A stretch of 64,000 nucleotides of DNA. It comes from Conexibacter sp. CPCC 206217 (lineage in GTDB: Bacteria > Actinomycetota > Thermoleophilia > Solirubrobacterales > Solirubrobacteraceae). The stretch is taken from the NCBI RefSeq assembly GCF_030646165.1, contig NZ_JAUTDO010000009.1:1-64000 (forward strand), written 5' to 3'. The position numbers were made by a program, and so were the translations under genes. Positions within the stretch are counted from its first letter, which is position 1, and each line of letters starts with the position of its first letter. Under the pieces are notes generated by a model. It was not told the origin of the DNA and did no database searches. It saw only the letters and a program-made list of their open reading frames with translations. Shown piece by piece: positions 41,647 to 50,122 of the stretch.

Positions 41647-42488
41647 GAGTCACCGTGTGGGGCGAGGGCTTCCTCGACCTCGACACCCTCGGCGAGCGTC
41701 CGGAGCCGCTGAACTACCGCGGTTACGTGGATCGCGCGCGCGAGCTGTACCCCGACGACGTCCACGAGGCGGTCGCTCGCCTCCTGCGCGAGCGCCTCGG
41801 CGACGGCGCCGAGGTGCGCACCTCCGTCTTGGCCGACCCGGCGGCCGGGCTCGGCCCGGAGCTGCTGGAGGCGACCGACGTCCTCGTCTGGTGGTCGCAC
41901 GTCAAGCACCACCTCGTGCCCGACGAGACGGTCGAGCGCGTGTGGCAGCGCGTGCGCGAAGGGATGGGCCTGATCATGCTCCACGCCGGGATCGAGTCGA
42001 AGATCTTCCGCCGCCTCATGGGCACGACGTGCAATTCCGAGGGCTGGCGCCAGTCCGACGACTGGGAGGCGATCTGGACGGTGAGCCCGGGCCACCCGAT
42101 CAGCGAGGGCGTCCCGGCGCGCTTCGTCATCCCGGTCGAGGAGGTCTACTGCGAGTTCTTCGACATCCCGGCGCCCGACGAGCTCGTCTTCCTCAGCACC
42201 TTCCGCGGCGGTGAGGTCTTCCGCAGCGGCTGCTGCTGGCAGCGCGGCAACGGGCGGATCTTCTACTTCCGCCCCGGCCACGAGTCCTACCCGACCTACC
42301 ACCAGCCCGAGGTCCAGCAGGTGCTGGCCAACAGCGTGCGATGGGCGAACCGGGAGGCGGCGACGACCGTCGACCTGTCGCCCTTCGACGGCCAGCACCC
42401 GGACGCGGCGAAGGCGCACGAGCTGCACGACGGATGGTTTCGCAGGCTGGGCGCAGCAGGCGGGGGTCGCGCGGAAGTCGAGAGATGA
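41643..42488 (+). CDS. ThuA-domain protein
   Basis: Protein of 281 residues with the ThuA fold (class I glutamine-amidotransferase-like), known from trehalose/maltitol use in rhizobia. Family landmarks are the N-terminal VTVWGE, DVLVWWSHVKHHLVPDE, GLIMLHAGIESKIFRRLMG and GRIFYFRPGHESYP. In related species ThuA proteins take part in 3-keto-sugar metabolism. Coupled (ATGA) to the aldo/keto reductase, it may handle an oxidised sugar made by that enzyme (inference). Confidence 0.88.
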   Translation: MRVTVWGEGFLDLDTLGERPEPLNYRGYVDRARELYPDDVHEAVARLLRERLGDGAEVRTSVLADPAAGLGPELLEATDVLVWWSHVKHHLVPDETVERVWQRVREGMGLIMLHAGIESKIFRRLMGTTCNSEGWRQSDDWEAIWTVSPGHPISEGVPARFVIPVEEVYCEFFDIPAPDELVFLSTFRGGEVFRSGCCWQRGNGRIFYFRPGHESYPTYHQPEVQQVLANSVRWANREAATTVDLSPFDGQHPDAAKAHELHDGWFRRLGAAGGGRAEVER

Positions 42489-42506
42489 TCAACGATGGAG
42501 GAACGG

Positions 42507-42971
42507 ATGACCTGGCAGCTCTCTGACGGCACGGCACAGCTCACGAACCTGAGCCACGTCGGCATCGCGGTCAAGGACGCGGAGGCGACGGCGAAGCTGC
42601 TGTCCTCGATCTGGAACATCGGAGACCCCGAGGTCTTCGACTACGCACCCGAGCCGGCGGACATGATCGCCGGCTCGGCGTTTGCCGTCCGCCTCGTGTT
42701 CCTGAAATTCGGTCCGCTGACGATCGAGCTGCTCCAGCCGCTCGACGACAAGTCGATCTGGTCGACGTTCATCGCCGAGAAGGGCGAGGGCATCCACCAC
42801 ATCGCGTTCGGCGTCTCCAACTACGACGAGATGGTCGACATCTTCACCGCCCAGGGGCACCCGCTGCTCGTCGCCGCCGTCTTCAACGGCGAGCGCTGGT
42901 GCTATTTCGACACCGCGCCGGGCGGCACGGTGATCGAGTTCCGCGAGGAGTACAAGCGAGCCGGCGCCTGA
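42507..42971 (+). CDS. VOC-family (glyoxalase/epimerase-like) protein
   Basis: Vicinal-oxygen-chelate protein of 154 residues with two beta-alpha-beta-beta modules. Likely metal ligands are His in LSHVGIAVKD, Glu in LTIELLQPL, His in GIHHIAFGV and Glu in TVIEFREE, a full H/E/H/E set as in methylmalonyl-CoA epimerase-like members. I prefer ATG 42507, which has GGAGG six bases upstream, over ATG 42495. It is the last gene of the transporter operon; the AraC gene converges on it 14 bases later. Confidence 0.85.
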   Translation: MTWQLSDGTAQLTNLSHVGIAVKDAEATAKLLSSIWNIGDPEVFDYAPEPADMIAGSAFAVRLVFLKFGPLTIELLQPLDDKSIWSTFIAEKGEGIHHIAFGVSNYDEMVDIFTAQGHPLLVAAVFNGERWCYFDTAPGGTVIEFREEYKRAGA

Positions 42972-42985
42972 ACCCCCGGGAAGGT

Positions 42986-44032
42986 CTACAGGCCCGTCAG
43001 CGTGCGCGTCGCGGGCGCGCCCACGTGCGCTGGGCTGCGCTCGCGCGCGGCGCGGCTCAGCTCGGAGGGGGAGATCCCGTACTCCGCCTTGAACGTGCGC
43101 GAGAAGTGCGCAGCGTTGGTGAAGCCCCAGCGGAACGCGACGTCGGTGACGGTGCCGCCGGTCGGGCGCTCGAGATCCGCACGGCAGCGCGCGAGGCGCT
43201 CGCGGCGGACGAGCCGTGCGACGGACTCGTCGCTCTGCTCGAAGGCGGCATGCAGCGCGCGCACCGAGACCGCATGGGCGTGCGCGATCATCTCGGGCGA
43301 CAGCGTCGGGTCCTGCAGATGGGAGCGGATGTACGCGCGCACCTCGCCGCGCAGCGCCTCGGTGCGGGCGGTGCGGCTGCTCGGCACGCCGGGCTCCAGC
43401 GCCGCGCGCAGCAACTCCAGCGCAGCGTCCGCGGCGGCCGACGCCGCCGGGCGATCGAGCTGCGGCAGCTCGATCGCGACCGCGTTGACATACCGCACGA
43501 GCAGCCGCGTGGCGCTCTCGGCCAGCGGCGGCACGCTGTTGGCATACGACAGCCGCGGGCAGACTGCCGCGACGCGCTCGAGCGGGAAGATCAGCGTGCG
43601 CTTGACGAACGGTTCGAGCACCTCGATGTCGACCGGCTCCCAGCCGCTCCACACCTTCACGTCGCCGGCGCGCGCGAGGCTGCGCTCGCCACGCTCGTGC
43701 ACGCGCTCGACGCCCCGGCGCACGAACTGCAGCCCGAGCACGGCGCCCGCGTCGTCGTACGCGTTGCCGGCGACGTCGTTGATCCCCTCGAACGGCAGGC
43801 ACTCGCAGTCGACCAGCATCAGGTCGTCGAGCCAGCGCCGCGTGACGACGCCCTGGAAGACGGTCGGCGTCCTCTGCGTCATGCGGGCGTTGAACGCGAC
43901 GTGCGTCTTCGCGAGCACGTCGGCCCAGGCGTGGAGGCCGCCGTTGGCGTCCGCGGCGCCGCTGACCCGCCAGCGCTCCGAACGAGCGGTCTCGGGCGCC
44001 GCGGCGACGACGACCTGCATCTCAGAATCCAT
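42986..44032 (-). CDS. AraC-family transcriptional regulator
   Basis: Regulator of 348 residues: an N-terminal AraC-binding-like sensing region (about 40-200) and a C-terminal double HTH (about 245-335: LSPEMIAHAHAVSVRALHAA; VTDVAFRWGFTNAAHFSRTF). It starts at ATG 44032 behind GGAGGAGAG. Its promoter carries two exact 13-bp direct repeats. It sits centrally among six similar promoters with tandem blocks two turns apart, which makes it a candidate for their activator, though nothing proves it. Confidence 0.9.
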   Translation of the reverse strand: MDSEMQVVVAAAPETARSERWRVSGAADANGGLHAWADVLAKTHVAFNARMTQRTPTVFQGVVTRRWLDDLMLVDCECLPFEGINDVAGNAYDDAGAVLGLQFVRRGVERVHERGERSLARAGDVKVWSGWEPVDIEVLEPFVKRTLIFPLERVAAVCPRLSYANSVPPLAESATRLLVRYVNAVAIELPQLDRPAASAAADAALELLRAALEPGVPSSRTARTEALRGEVRAYIRSHLQDPTLSPEMIAHAHAVSVRALHAAFEQSDESVARLVRRERLARCRADLERPTGGTVTDVAFRWGFTNAAHFSRTFKAEYGISPSELSRAARERSPAHVGAPATRTLTGL

Positions 44033-44048
44033 GCTCTCCTCCGTCCTG

Positions 44049-44075
44049 CCGTACGACGTGCCCCGTACGACGTGC
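44049..44075. promoter_or_regulatory. two tandem 13-bp repeats upstream of the AraC gene
   Basis: CCGTACGACGTGC occurs at 44049-44061 and again at 44063-44075, period 14. The repeats follow the predicted -10 on the minus strand, so a protein bound there would block transcription. Probably an operator for autoregulation. A related sequence, CGTACGTGCCCC, occurs near 62623. Confidence 0.55.
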
Positions 44076-44077
44076 AG

Positions 44078-44106
44078 ATTATGCTAACACCGCCGCACAC
44101 AAGCAA
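44078..44106 (-). promoter_or_regulatory. sigma-70-type promoter for the AraC gene
   Basis: Minus strand: TTGCTT (44106-44101), 17-base spacer, CATAAT (44083-44078). The transcription start would fall just inside the tandem repeats, leaving a leader of roughly 40 bases. Confidence 0.5.
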
Positions 44107-44130
44107 AATGGCGTCGGCGCGTTGGAGCGT

Positions 44131-44889
44131 TCACCAGCCGGCGATCGAGCCGGCGTCGACCGGCAGCGCGACGCCGGTCACGAACGAGGAGTCGTCCGAG
44201 CACAGCCACAGCGCCGCCGCCGCGACCTCGGTCGGCAGGCCCAACCGCTTGATCGCATGCGGCGCCATCAGCTCCTGCTTGCGCTCCTGCGAGACGTCCT
44301 CCGTCAGACCGGCCTCGATCACACCGGGGCAGACGGCGTTCACGCGGATGCCCGCGTCGCCGTATTCCAGCGCGCCGTTCTTGGTCAGCCCGACGATGCC
44401 GTGCTTGCTCGCGACGTAGGCGCCGATCTCGCGCACACCGCGCAGGCCGGCGTTGGACGCCGTGTTGACGATCGCGCCGCCGCCGTGGCCGAGCATCGCG
44501 CGGATCTGGCTGCGCATGCCGAGAAACGTGCCGCGCAGGTTGACCGCGATGATGCGGTCGAAGAGCGCGACGTCGGTGTCGGCCAGCAGCCCGTGGCCGC
44601 CGATGCCCGCGTTGTTGCAGGCGAAGTCGAGCGCCCCGTGGTGCGCGAGGACGGCGGCGCAGAGCGCGTCGTGGTCCTCGGGCCGGGTCACGTCGCAGAC
44701 CTGCAGCGCGCCGCTGCCGCCGGCCTCCTCGACGAGCCGCAGCGTCTCGCGCGCGCCGTCCTGCGCGGACGCGAGATCGGCGATCACCACGTGTGCGCCC
44801 TCCGCCGCCAGCGCCACCGCGCACGCGCGGCCGATGCCGCTCGCGGCGCCGGTCACCAGGCCGGCCTTGCCCTTCATCTTCGACGACAT
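44131..44889 (-). CDS. short-chain dehydrogenase/reductase
   Basis: Classical SDR of 252 residues: cofactor motif TGAASGIGRACAVA, CNNAGIGG, serine in VNTASNAGLRG, YVASK active-site pair and NAVCPGVIEAGL. Likely an NAD(P)-dependent sugar or alcohol dehydrogenase. The predicted -10 of its promoter (copy D) ends eight bases before ATG 44889, so the transcript is probably leaderless. Divergent from the phosphotriesterase-family gene. Confidence 0.9.
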   Translation of the reverse strand: MSSKMKGKAGLVTGAASGIGRACAVALAAEGAHVVIADLASAQDGARETLRLVEEAGGSGALQVCDVTRPEDHDALCAAVLAHHGALDFACNNAGIGGHGLLADTDVALFDRIIAVNLRGTFLGMRSQIRAMLGHGGGAIVNTASNAGLRGVREIGAYVASKHGIVGLTKNGALEYGDAGIRVNAVCPGVIEAGLTEDVSQERKQELMAPHAIKRLGLPTEVAAAALWLCSDDSSFVTGVALPVDAGSIAGW

Positions 44890-44897
44890 CGTGGCGA

Positions 44898-44951
44898 AGC
44901 TTAGGCGCCCTCGTCCGCGCGCGCGTGCCGTTGAGCGCGAGATTCCTTGCC
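44898..44951 (-). promoter_or_regulatory. GGCAAG-type promoter (copy D) for the SDR gene
   Basis: Minus strand: GGCAAG (44951-44946), 16 bases, GGCACGC, 17 bases, CCTAAG with -10 TAAGCT (44903-44898). GTACACGGA precedes GGCAAG, as in copy E. On the plus strand a -10-like TAACGT lies at 45002-45007, eight bases before ATG 45015. Confidence 0.55.
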
Positions 44952-45014
44952 CCTCCGTGTACGAATGGGACGCGTGTCTCGACGCCCGTGCACGGCGCGC
45001 CTAACGTCCCGCGG

Positions 45015-45995
45015 ATGGCACCAGCTCCGCAGATCAACACCGTCTCGGGCCCGCTCGACGCGACCGCGCTGGGGAAGACGCTCGGCCACGAGCACCTGCG
45101 CTTTCGCGACGACGCCGTCGCGGCGAACTGGCCGTCGCGCTACGACCCGGCCGCCGAGCTGCGTGCCGCCGTCGACGCCGTCGGCGTCGCGATGGCCCAT
45201 GGCGTGAGAACGATCGTCGACCCGACCGCGATGAACGCCGGGCGCGACGTCAGGTTCCTCGCGCGCGTCGCCGAGCTGACAGGGGTGCAGATCGTCGCGT
45301 GCACCGGGATCTACACGTTCGACCGGCTGCCGTTCTACTTCGAGAACCGCTCGGTCGACGTGATGGCCGACCACTTCGCCGAGGACGTCGAGCAGGGGAT
45401 CCAGGGCACGGACGTGCGCGCCGCGTTCATCAAGGTCGCGGCCGACGAGCCGGGGATCACGCCCGGGGTCGAGAAGGTCCATCGCGCGGCGGCGCGGGCG
45501 GCGCTGCGGACGGGCGTGCCGATCATGGCGCACTCCGCGCCGGCCGTCGACAACGGGCCGCGGCAGGTCCAGCTCCTGCTCGAAGAGGGCGTCGACCCCG
45601 CGCACGTGCAGATCTGCCACTACGGCGACACGACCGACGTCGACCAGATCGAGCGCCTGCTGGAGCTCGGCGTGTACGTTGGCCTCGACCGCTTCGGCTC
45701 GCCGCGGCCGCCGTTCACCGCCGCGCGCATCGACGTCGCCGCCGAGCTGCTGCGACGCGGCCGGGGCGATCGGCTCGTCGTGTCGCACGACTTCTGCGCG
45801 ACGATCGACTGGTTCCCGCCGGAGACGATGGAGGCGATCGTGCGCGAGGGCGAGTCCAACCCGTATGGGATGGGCCTCGTGTTCGAGCGCGTCGTGCCGG
45901 CGCTGCTGGAGGCGGGGGCGCTCGACGACGCGGCGCTGCAGCGCCTGTTCGCCGACAACCCGCGCAACTGGCTGACGGGCGCGCAGCGGACGTGA
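45015..45995 (+). CDS. phosphotriesterase-family metal hydrolase (probable lactonase)
   Basis: Binuclear amidohydrolase of 326 residues. The HxH metal motif is GHEHLRF, the carbamylated bridging lysine is in AAFIKVAAD, further histidines are in PIMAHSAP and ICHYGDT, and the last aspartate is in VSHDFCA. Many members hydrolyse sugar lactones. It starts at ATG 45015, with TAACGT eight bases before, so possibly leaderless. Beside an SDR and a TIM-barrel isomerase, hydrolysis of a lactone made by sugar oxidation is plausible. Confidence 0.87.
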   Translation: MAPAPQINTVSGPLDATALGKTLGHEHLRFRDDAVAANWPSRYDPAAELRAAVDAVGVAMAHGVRTIVDPTAMNAGRDVRFLARVAELTGVQIVACTGIYTFDRLPFYFENRSVDVMADHFAEDVEQGIQGTDVRAAFIKVAADEPGITPGVEKVHRAAARAALRTGVPIMAHSAPAVDNGPRQVQLLLEEGVDPAHVQICHYGDTTDVDQIERLLELGVYVGLDRFGSPRPPFTAARIDVAAELLRRGRGDRLVVSHDFCATIDWFPPETMEAIVREGESNPYGMGLVFERVVPALLEAGALDDAALQRLFADNPRNWLTGAQRT

Positions 45996-46026
45996 CGAGC
46001 GCGCTGTCCGGCGGCCTGCACGTATC

Positions 46027-46080
46027 GGCAAGGAACCCGTCACGCGTCGCACAGCCGCGCCGGGCCTTCGCGGTTAGCGT
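46027..46080 (+). promoter_or_regulatory. GGCAAG-type promoter (copy B) for the TIM-barrel/E1 operon
   Basis: GGCAAG (46027-46032), 16 bases, GCACAGC (46049-46055), 17 bases, GTTAGC with -10 TAGCGT (46075-46080). It matches copy A in all three blocks and both spacers. TGCACGTAT precedes GGCAAG. The gene starts at 46152. Confidence 0.6.
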
Positions 46081-46151
46081 GTTCGGAGGATTGAGAGAGA
46101 GCACCGGCGCACCTCGTGCGATCCGGAACGGTGAAGCGAAGGGAGCGCGTC

Positions 46152-47018
46152 GTGGATGACGTGGAGTTGATGGCGTTGTACTGGACCGTGTCCGGTCCGG
46201 TGGACGTGCACTACGGACGCGAGTGGAGCACCTTCGAGTGGTCCGCGCGGTGCGAGCAGGCGGCGAAGGTCGGCTTCGCCGGCATCGGGCTGTGGCACGC
46301 CGACATCGAGCACCAGCTCGAGACCCGCACGCTGCAGGAGATCAAGCGCACGTTCGACGACGCCGGCCTGAAGCACCTGCAGCTCGAGTTCATCGACGAC
46401 TTCTTCGTGGAGCAGGGCAGCGCGGCGCGCCGCGCCTCCGACCGCCGTCGCAAGCAACTGCTCGACGCGGCCGCGGTGCTCGCGCCGCTGCACGTCAAGG
46501 TCGGCAACATCCCCGGGACCGCGGCCGAGCTGGGGCGCGTGATCGAGAGCTTCAACGAGCTGTGCGCGGAGGCTGCGCAGCACGGCGTCGACATCGTCTA
46601 CGAGCCGATGCCGTTCGACGTCAACGTCAACACGCTCGACGCGATGGTCGCGTTCGCCGAGGGCATCGACGCCGACAACGGCGGCGTCGCGATCGACGTC
46701 TGGCACATGAGCAAGATGGCGATCGCGCCCGCCGCGCTGCGCGCCCTGCCGGCCGATCGGCTGACGTGGGTCGAGCTGTCGGACGGCCTCTTCGCCGACC
46801 GCGACGACCGCATCGACGAGACGATCAACCACCGCCGCCTGCCCGGCGAGGGCGAGTTCGACAACCCCGGCTACGTGGCCGCGTGCGCTGAGATCGGCTA
46901 CGCCGGCCCATGGGGGGTGGAAGTGCTCTCGGCGGAGCTGCGCGCGCTTCCGATCGAGCAGGAGTTCCAACGAGCCTACGAGTCGACCCGCGCGCAGTTC
47001 GGCGCAGCGGTCGCGTGA
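46152..47018 (+). CDS. sugar phosphate isomerase/epimerase-type TIM-barrel protein
   Basis: TIM-barrel protein of 288 residues from GTG 46152, preceded by GGGAG at good spacing; the frame also opens at GTG 46116, which lacks such a site. Metal-ligand candidates are Glu of LQLEFIDDFF, Glu of IVYEPMPFDVN, Asp/His of VAIDVWHMSKM and Glu of WGVEVLS. The family includes hydroxypyruvate isomerase-, inositol dehydratase- and 3-dehydroshikimate dehydratase-like enzymes; the last would fit the ring-cleavage genes downstream, but this is only a possibility. First gene of a long operon that may reach 55612. Confidence 0.82.
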   Translation: MDDVELMALYWTVSGPVDVHYGREWSTFEWSARCEQAAKVGFAGIGLWHADIEHQLETRTLQEIKRTFDDAGLKHLQLEFIDDFFVEQGSAARRASDRRRKQLLDAAAVLAPLHVKVGNIPGTAAELGRVIESFNELCAEAAQHGVDIVYEPMPFDVNVNTLDAMVAFAEGIDADNGGVAIDVWHMSKMAIAPAALRALPADRLTWVELSDGLFADRDDRIDETINHRRLPGEGEFDNPGYVAACAEIGYAGPWGVEVLSAELRALPIEQEFQRAYESTRAQFGAAVA

Positions 47019-47035
47019 ACGAGGGAGAGACGGAC

Positions 47036-48079
47036 GTGACCGACGAGGCCAACCAGCGCGAGCGCGTCAGCGCAGAGCGCCTGATCTGGATGCTGACCCA
47101 GATGACGCGCGTGCGCGAGTTCGAGGAGCGCGTCAAGCGCACCTTCACCGAGCACCCCGGCGTGATCCGCGGGCACACGCACCTCGCCGACGGCGCGGAG
47201 GGGTCGATCATCGGATCGGTCGCCGCGATGGCCGAGGGCGACCAGGCGTTCGCGACCTATCGCTGCCACGGCTACCCGCTCGTGCTCGGGACCGACCCGA
47301 AGGCGATGATGGCCGAGATCTACGGCCGCACGACCGGCGTCTGCTCGGGCTACGGCGGCTCGATGCACCTGCTCGACACCGAGCGCGGCTTCATGGGCAC
47401 CTCCGGCATCGTCGCGCAGGGCATCCCGCAGGCGACCGGCGCGGCGTACGCCGCGCAGGTGCGCAGAGACGGCCGCGTCGTGCTCTGCTTCTTCGGCGAC
47501 GGCGCCTCCAAGCAGGGCGCGTTCGCCGAGTCGCTGAACATCGCCTCGCTGTGGAAGCTCCCGATCGTCTACGTGATGGAGAACAACGACTACAACGTCG
47601 TCACGCGCAGCGATCAGGAGGACGCCAACGCCGCCAACGGCGAGCCGCTGGCCGTGAAGGCGAAGGCGTTCTCGATGCTCGGCGTGACGATCGACGGCGG
47701 CGACCCCGAGCTGGTGCTCGCGACCGTCGGCGAGGCCGTCGAGCGGGCGCGCTCCGGCGGCGGCCCCACGCTCGTGGAGTCGAAGGTCTACCGGCTCAGC
47801 GCGCACGGGAACATCATCGCTCCGCCCGGCGTGCCGCTGCACTACCCGGAGCACGAGGCGATCTCGGTCTTCGGCGCGACGGAGGAGTACGAAGCCGCGC
47901 TGCGCGGCGATCCGGTCCCGCGCATGCGCGGACGGCTCGTCTCCGACGGGATCCTCACAGCCGAGCAGGCCGACGCGATCACGGCGGCCGCGCGCACGGA
48001 GATGCAGGAGGCCGTCGACTTCGCCCTCGAGAGCCCGTTGCCGGCCGCCGAGGACGCGCTCCTCCACGTCTACGCCTGA
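47036..48079 (+). CDS. 2-oxoacid/acetoin dehydrogenase-type E1 alpha subunit, copy 1
   Basis: Thiamine-diphosphate enzyme subunit of 347 residues. The ThDP motif runs from FFGDGASKQGAFAESLNIAS to VMENNDYNV (GDG to NN). The substrate-channel region YGGSMHLLDTERGFMG resembles acetoin dehydrogenase AcoA. GTG 47036 has GAGGGAGA upstream; GTG 47015, overlapping the previous stop, is an alternative. It pairs with the beta subunit at 48123. No E2 or E3 gene is in the window. Confidence 0.88.
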   Translation: MTDEANQRERVSAERLIWMLTQMTRVREFEERVKRTFTEHPGVIRGHTHLADGAEGSIIGSVAAMAEGDQAFATYRCHGYPLVLGTDPKAMMAEIYGRTTGVCSGYGGSMHLLDTERGFMGTSGIVAQGIPQATGAAYAAQVRRDGRVVLCFFGDGASKQGAFAESLNIASLWKLPIVYVMENNDYNVVTRSDQEDANAANGEPLAVKAKAFSMLGVTIDGGDPELVLATVGEAVERARSGGGPTLVESKVYRLSAHGNIIAPPGVPLHYPEHEAISVFGATEEYEAALRGDPVPRMRGRLVSDGILTAEQADAITAAARTEMQEAVDFALESPLPAAEDALLHVYA

Positions 48080-48122
48080 GCCGCAGTGGATTCAACCATG
48101 CCGTTTCCGAATGAGGTAACCC

Positions 48123-49121
48123 GTGCCACGTGAACTTGCATACATCGCCGCGATCGACGAGGCGATCGACCTCGAGATGCGCCGTGACGAGCGCGTGCTC
48201 TATTACGGGCAGAACCTCGCCACCACCGAGAACGACGAGTTCATGAAGAACTTCGGCAAGGACCGCGTGCGCGTCACGCCGATCTCGGAGACCGCCGAGA
48301 TCGGCATGGCCGTCGGCGCGGCGCTGACCGGCCTGCGGCCGGTGGTGGAGCTGTACATGGCGGAGTTCATGCTCGTGGCGATGGACCAGGTCGTCAACGA
48401 GGCGCCGCGCTTCCGCTACATGTCGGGCGGGCGCGTCTCCGTGCCGCTGGTGCTGCGCGCCGGCTACGGCTTCACCGCCGGGTGGGCCGGCCAGCACACC
48501 GGCTCGATCTACGGGATGTTCATGGGCGTCCCGGGGCTCAAGGTCGCGCTGCCGACGACGCCCGCCGACGCCAAGGGCCTGATGGCGACCGCGATCCGCG
48601 ACGACAACCCGGTCTGCTTCTTCCACCACTACCTGCTGACGCTGGAGCACGGCGACGTGCCGGAGGGCGAGCATCTCGTCCCGTTCGGCCAGGCCGCGAT
48701 CCGCCGCAGCGGCGGCGACGTCACGATCGTCGCGACCGGCTGGATGGTCGGCCAGTCGCTGGAGGCGGCCGAGCGGCTCGCCGCAGAGGGGATCGAGGCC
48801 GAGGTGATCGACCCCCGCACGTTGACGCCGCTGGACACCGACACGATCCTCGCCTCGGTCGCCAAGACCGGCCGGCTCGTGCTCGTCGACCAGGCGACGC
48901 GCGCCGCGTCGGCGGCGGCGGTGATCGCCGGCGAGGTGGCCGAGCACGGTTTCGGCGACCTGAAGGCGCCGATCAAGATGGTCTGCGCGCTCGACGCGAC
49001 CGTCGCCTACAGCCAGCCGATGGAGGAGTACGTGCTCCCCGACCCGTCGAAGATCGCCGACGCGGTGCGCGAGCTGCTCGGCGTCGCGCCGTCCGCGCTG
49101 CAGGAGAGCTCGAGCTCGTGA
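48123..49121 (+). CDS. 2-oxoacid/acetoin dehydrogenase-type E1 beta subunit, copy 1
   Basis: Transketolase-like subunit of 332 residues (AcoB/PdhB type): TPISETAEIGMAVGAALTGL, VNEAPRFRYMSGGRVSVPLV, GQHTGSIYGMFMGVPGLKV and EVIDPRTLTPLDTDTI. It starts at GTG 48123 with GAGGT upstream. It overlaps the second alpha gene by GTGA. Copy 1 lacks the Gln-Arg-Gly-Gly element (GGAGQRGGAQHSQS) that copy 2 retains, reading AGWAGQHTGS instead, so the two pairs may differ in substrate or quaternary contacts. Confidence 0.88.
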   Translation: MPRELAYIAAIDEAIDLEMRRDERVLYYGQNLATTENDEFMKNFGKDRVRVTPISETAEIGMAVGAALTGLRPVVELYMAEFMLVAMDQVVNEAPRFRYMSGGRVSVPLVLRAGYGFTAGWAGQHTGSIYGMFMGVPGLKVALPTTPADAKGLMATAIRDDNPVCFFHHYLLTLEHGDVPEGEHLVPFGQAAIRRSGGDVTIVATGWMVGQSLEAAERLAAEGIEAEVIDPRTLTPLDTDTILASVAKTGRLVLVDQATRAASAAAVIAGEVAEHGFGDLKAPIKMVCALDATVAYSQPMEEYVLPDPSKIADAVRELLGVAPSALQESSSS

Positions 49122-50122
49122 CGTCCGGCGCCACCAAGTCGCAGGCCGCCGGCCTGCAGCCCGAGCAGGCGCTCGATCTGCTGCGCACGATGTGGCGCAT
49201 CCGGGCGCTGGAGGAGCGCATCGGCGAGCTGAAGCGCGCCGACGAGGTCTACGGCCTCATGCACCTCAGCATCGGCGGCGAGGGCGTCGCCGCCGGCGTC
49301 TGCCGGCAGCTGCGCGACAGCGACGCCGTCTACAGCGGGCATCGCGCGCACGGTCACGCCGTCGCCCAGGGGGTCCCGCTCGACCGCCTGCTGGCGGAGC
49401 TGATGGGGCGCGACGGCGGGCTGTGCCGCGGCATGGGCGGGTCGATGCACCTCGTCGACGCCGAGCACGGCTTCCTCGGCGCGACCGGCGTCGTCGGCGG
49501 CAACCTGCCGCTCGCCGTCGGCACCGCGCTCGCGGCCAAGCTGCGCGGCGACGGCGCCGTGACGGTCGTCTTCTTCGGCGACGGCGCGGTGCAGGCGGGG
49601 CATTTCCACGAGTCGGTCAACCTCGCGACGCTGTGGGGTCTGCCGCTCGTGTTCGTGTGCGAGAACAACGGCTTCGCGGAGTTCACGCCGCGCTCGGCGC
49701 ACACGAACGTCGAGCGCGTCAGCGACGTCGTCGCGCCCTACGAGATGGAGCGCGCGACGGTCGCCGGCAGCGACGCCGCGGAGGTCTGGGACGCGTTCGG
49801 CGCGTACCTGGCGGCGGCGCGCAGGGGCGGCGGCCCGTTCCTGCTCGAGTGCCTCACGCACCGGCTGCGCGGCCACTACGAGGGCGACCCGCAGGCGTAC
49901 CGCGAGGCGCTCGCGGCCGACGACTGGGCGCAGCGGGATCCGCTCGCGCGGCTGACGCTGCGCGGTCGCGAAGAGGGCTGGTGGGGCGACAGAGAGGTCG
50001 CGGAGCTGGAGGCGCAGGCGCGCGAGGAGGTCGAGGCGGCGACCGCGTTCGCGCGCGCGAGCCCCTTCCCGCCGTCCGGCCTTCCGCGGCAGCTCGTCTA
50101 CGCGGACGGGGTCGCCGCATGA
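49118..50122 (+). CDS. 2-oxoacid/acetoin dehydrogenase-type E1 alpha subunit, copy 2
   Basis: ThDP-dependent subunit of 334 residues: YSGHRAHGHAVAQGV, GMGGSMHLVDAEHGFLGATG, and a complete ThDP motif VFFGDGAVQAGHFHESVN to VCENNGFAE. Begins at GTG 49118 overlapping the copy-1 beta stop. It differs strongly from copy 1 along its length, so the pair is not a recent duplication. Confidence 0.88.
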   Translation: MTSGATKSQAAGLQPEQALDLLRTMWRIRALEERIGELKRADEVYGLMHLSIGGEGVAAGVCRQLRDSDAVYSGHRAHGHAVAQGVPLDRLLAELMGRDGGLCRGMGGSMHLVDAEHGFLGATGVVGGNLPLAVGTALAAKLRGDGAVTVVFFGDGAVQAGHFHESVNLATLWGLPLVFVCENNGFAEFTPRSAHTNVERVSDVVAPYEMERATVAGSDAAEVWDAFGAYLAAARRGGGPFLLECLTHRLRGHYEGDPQAYREALAADDWAQRDPLARLTLRGREEGWWGDREVAELEAQAREEVEAATAFARASPFPPSGLPRQLVYADGVAA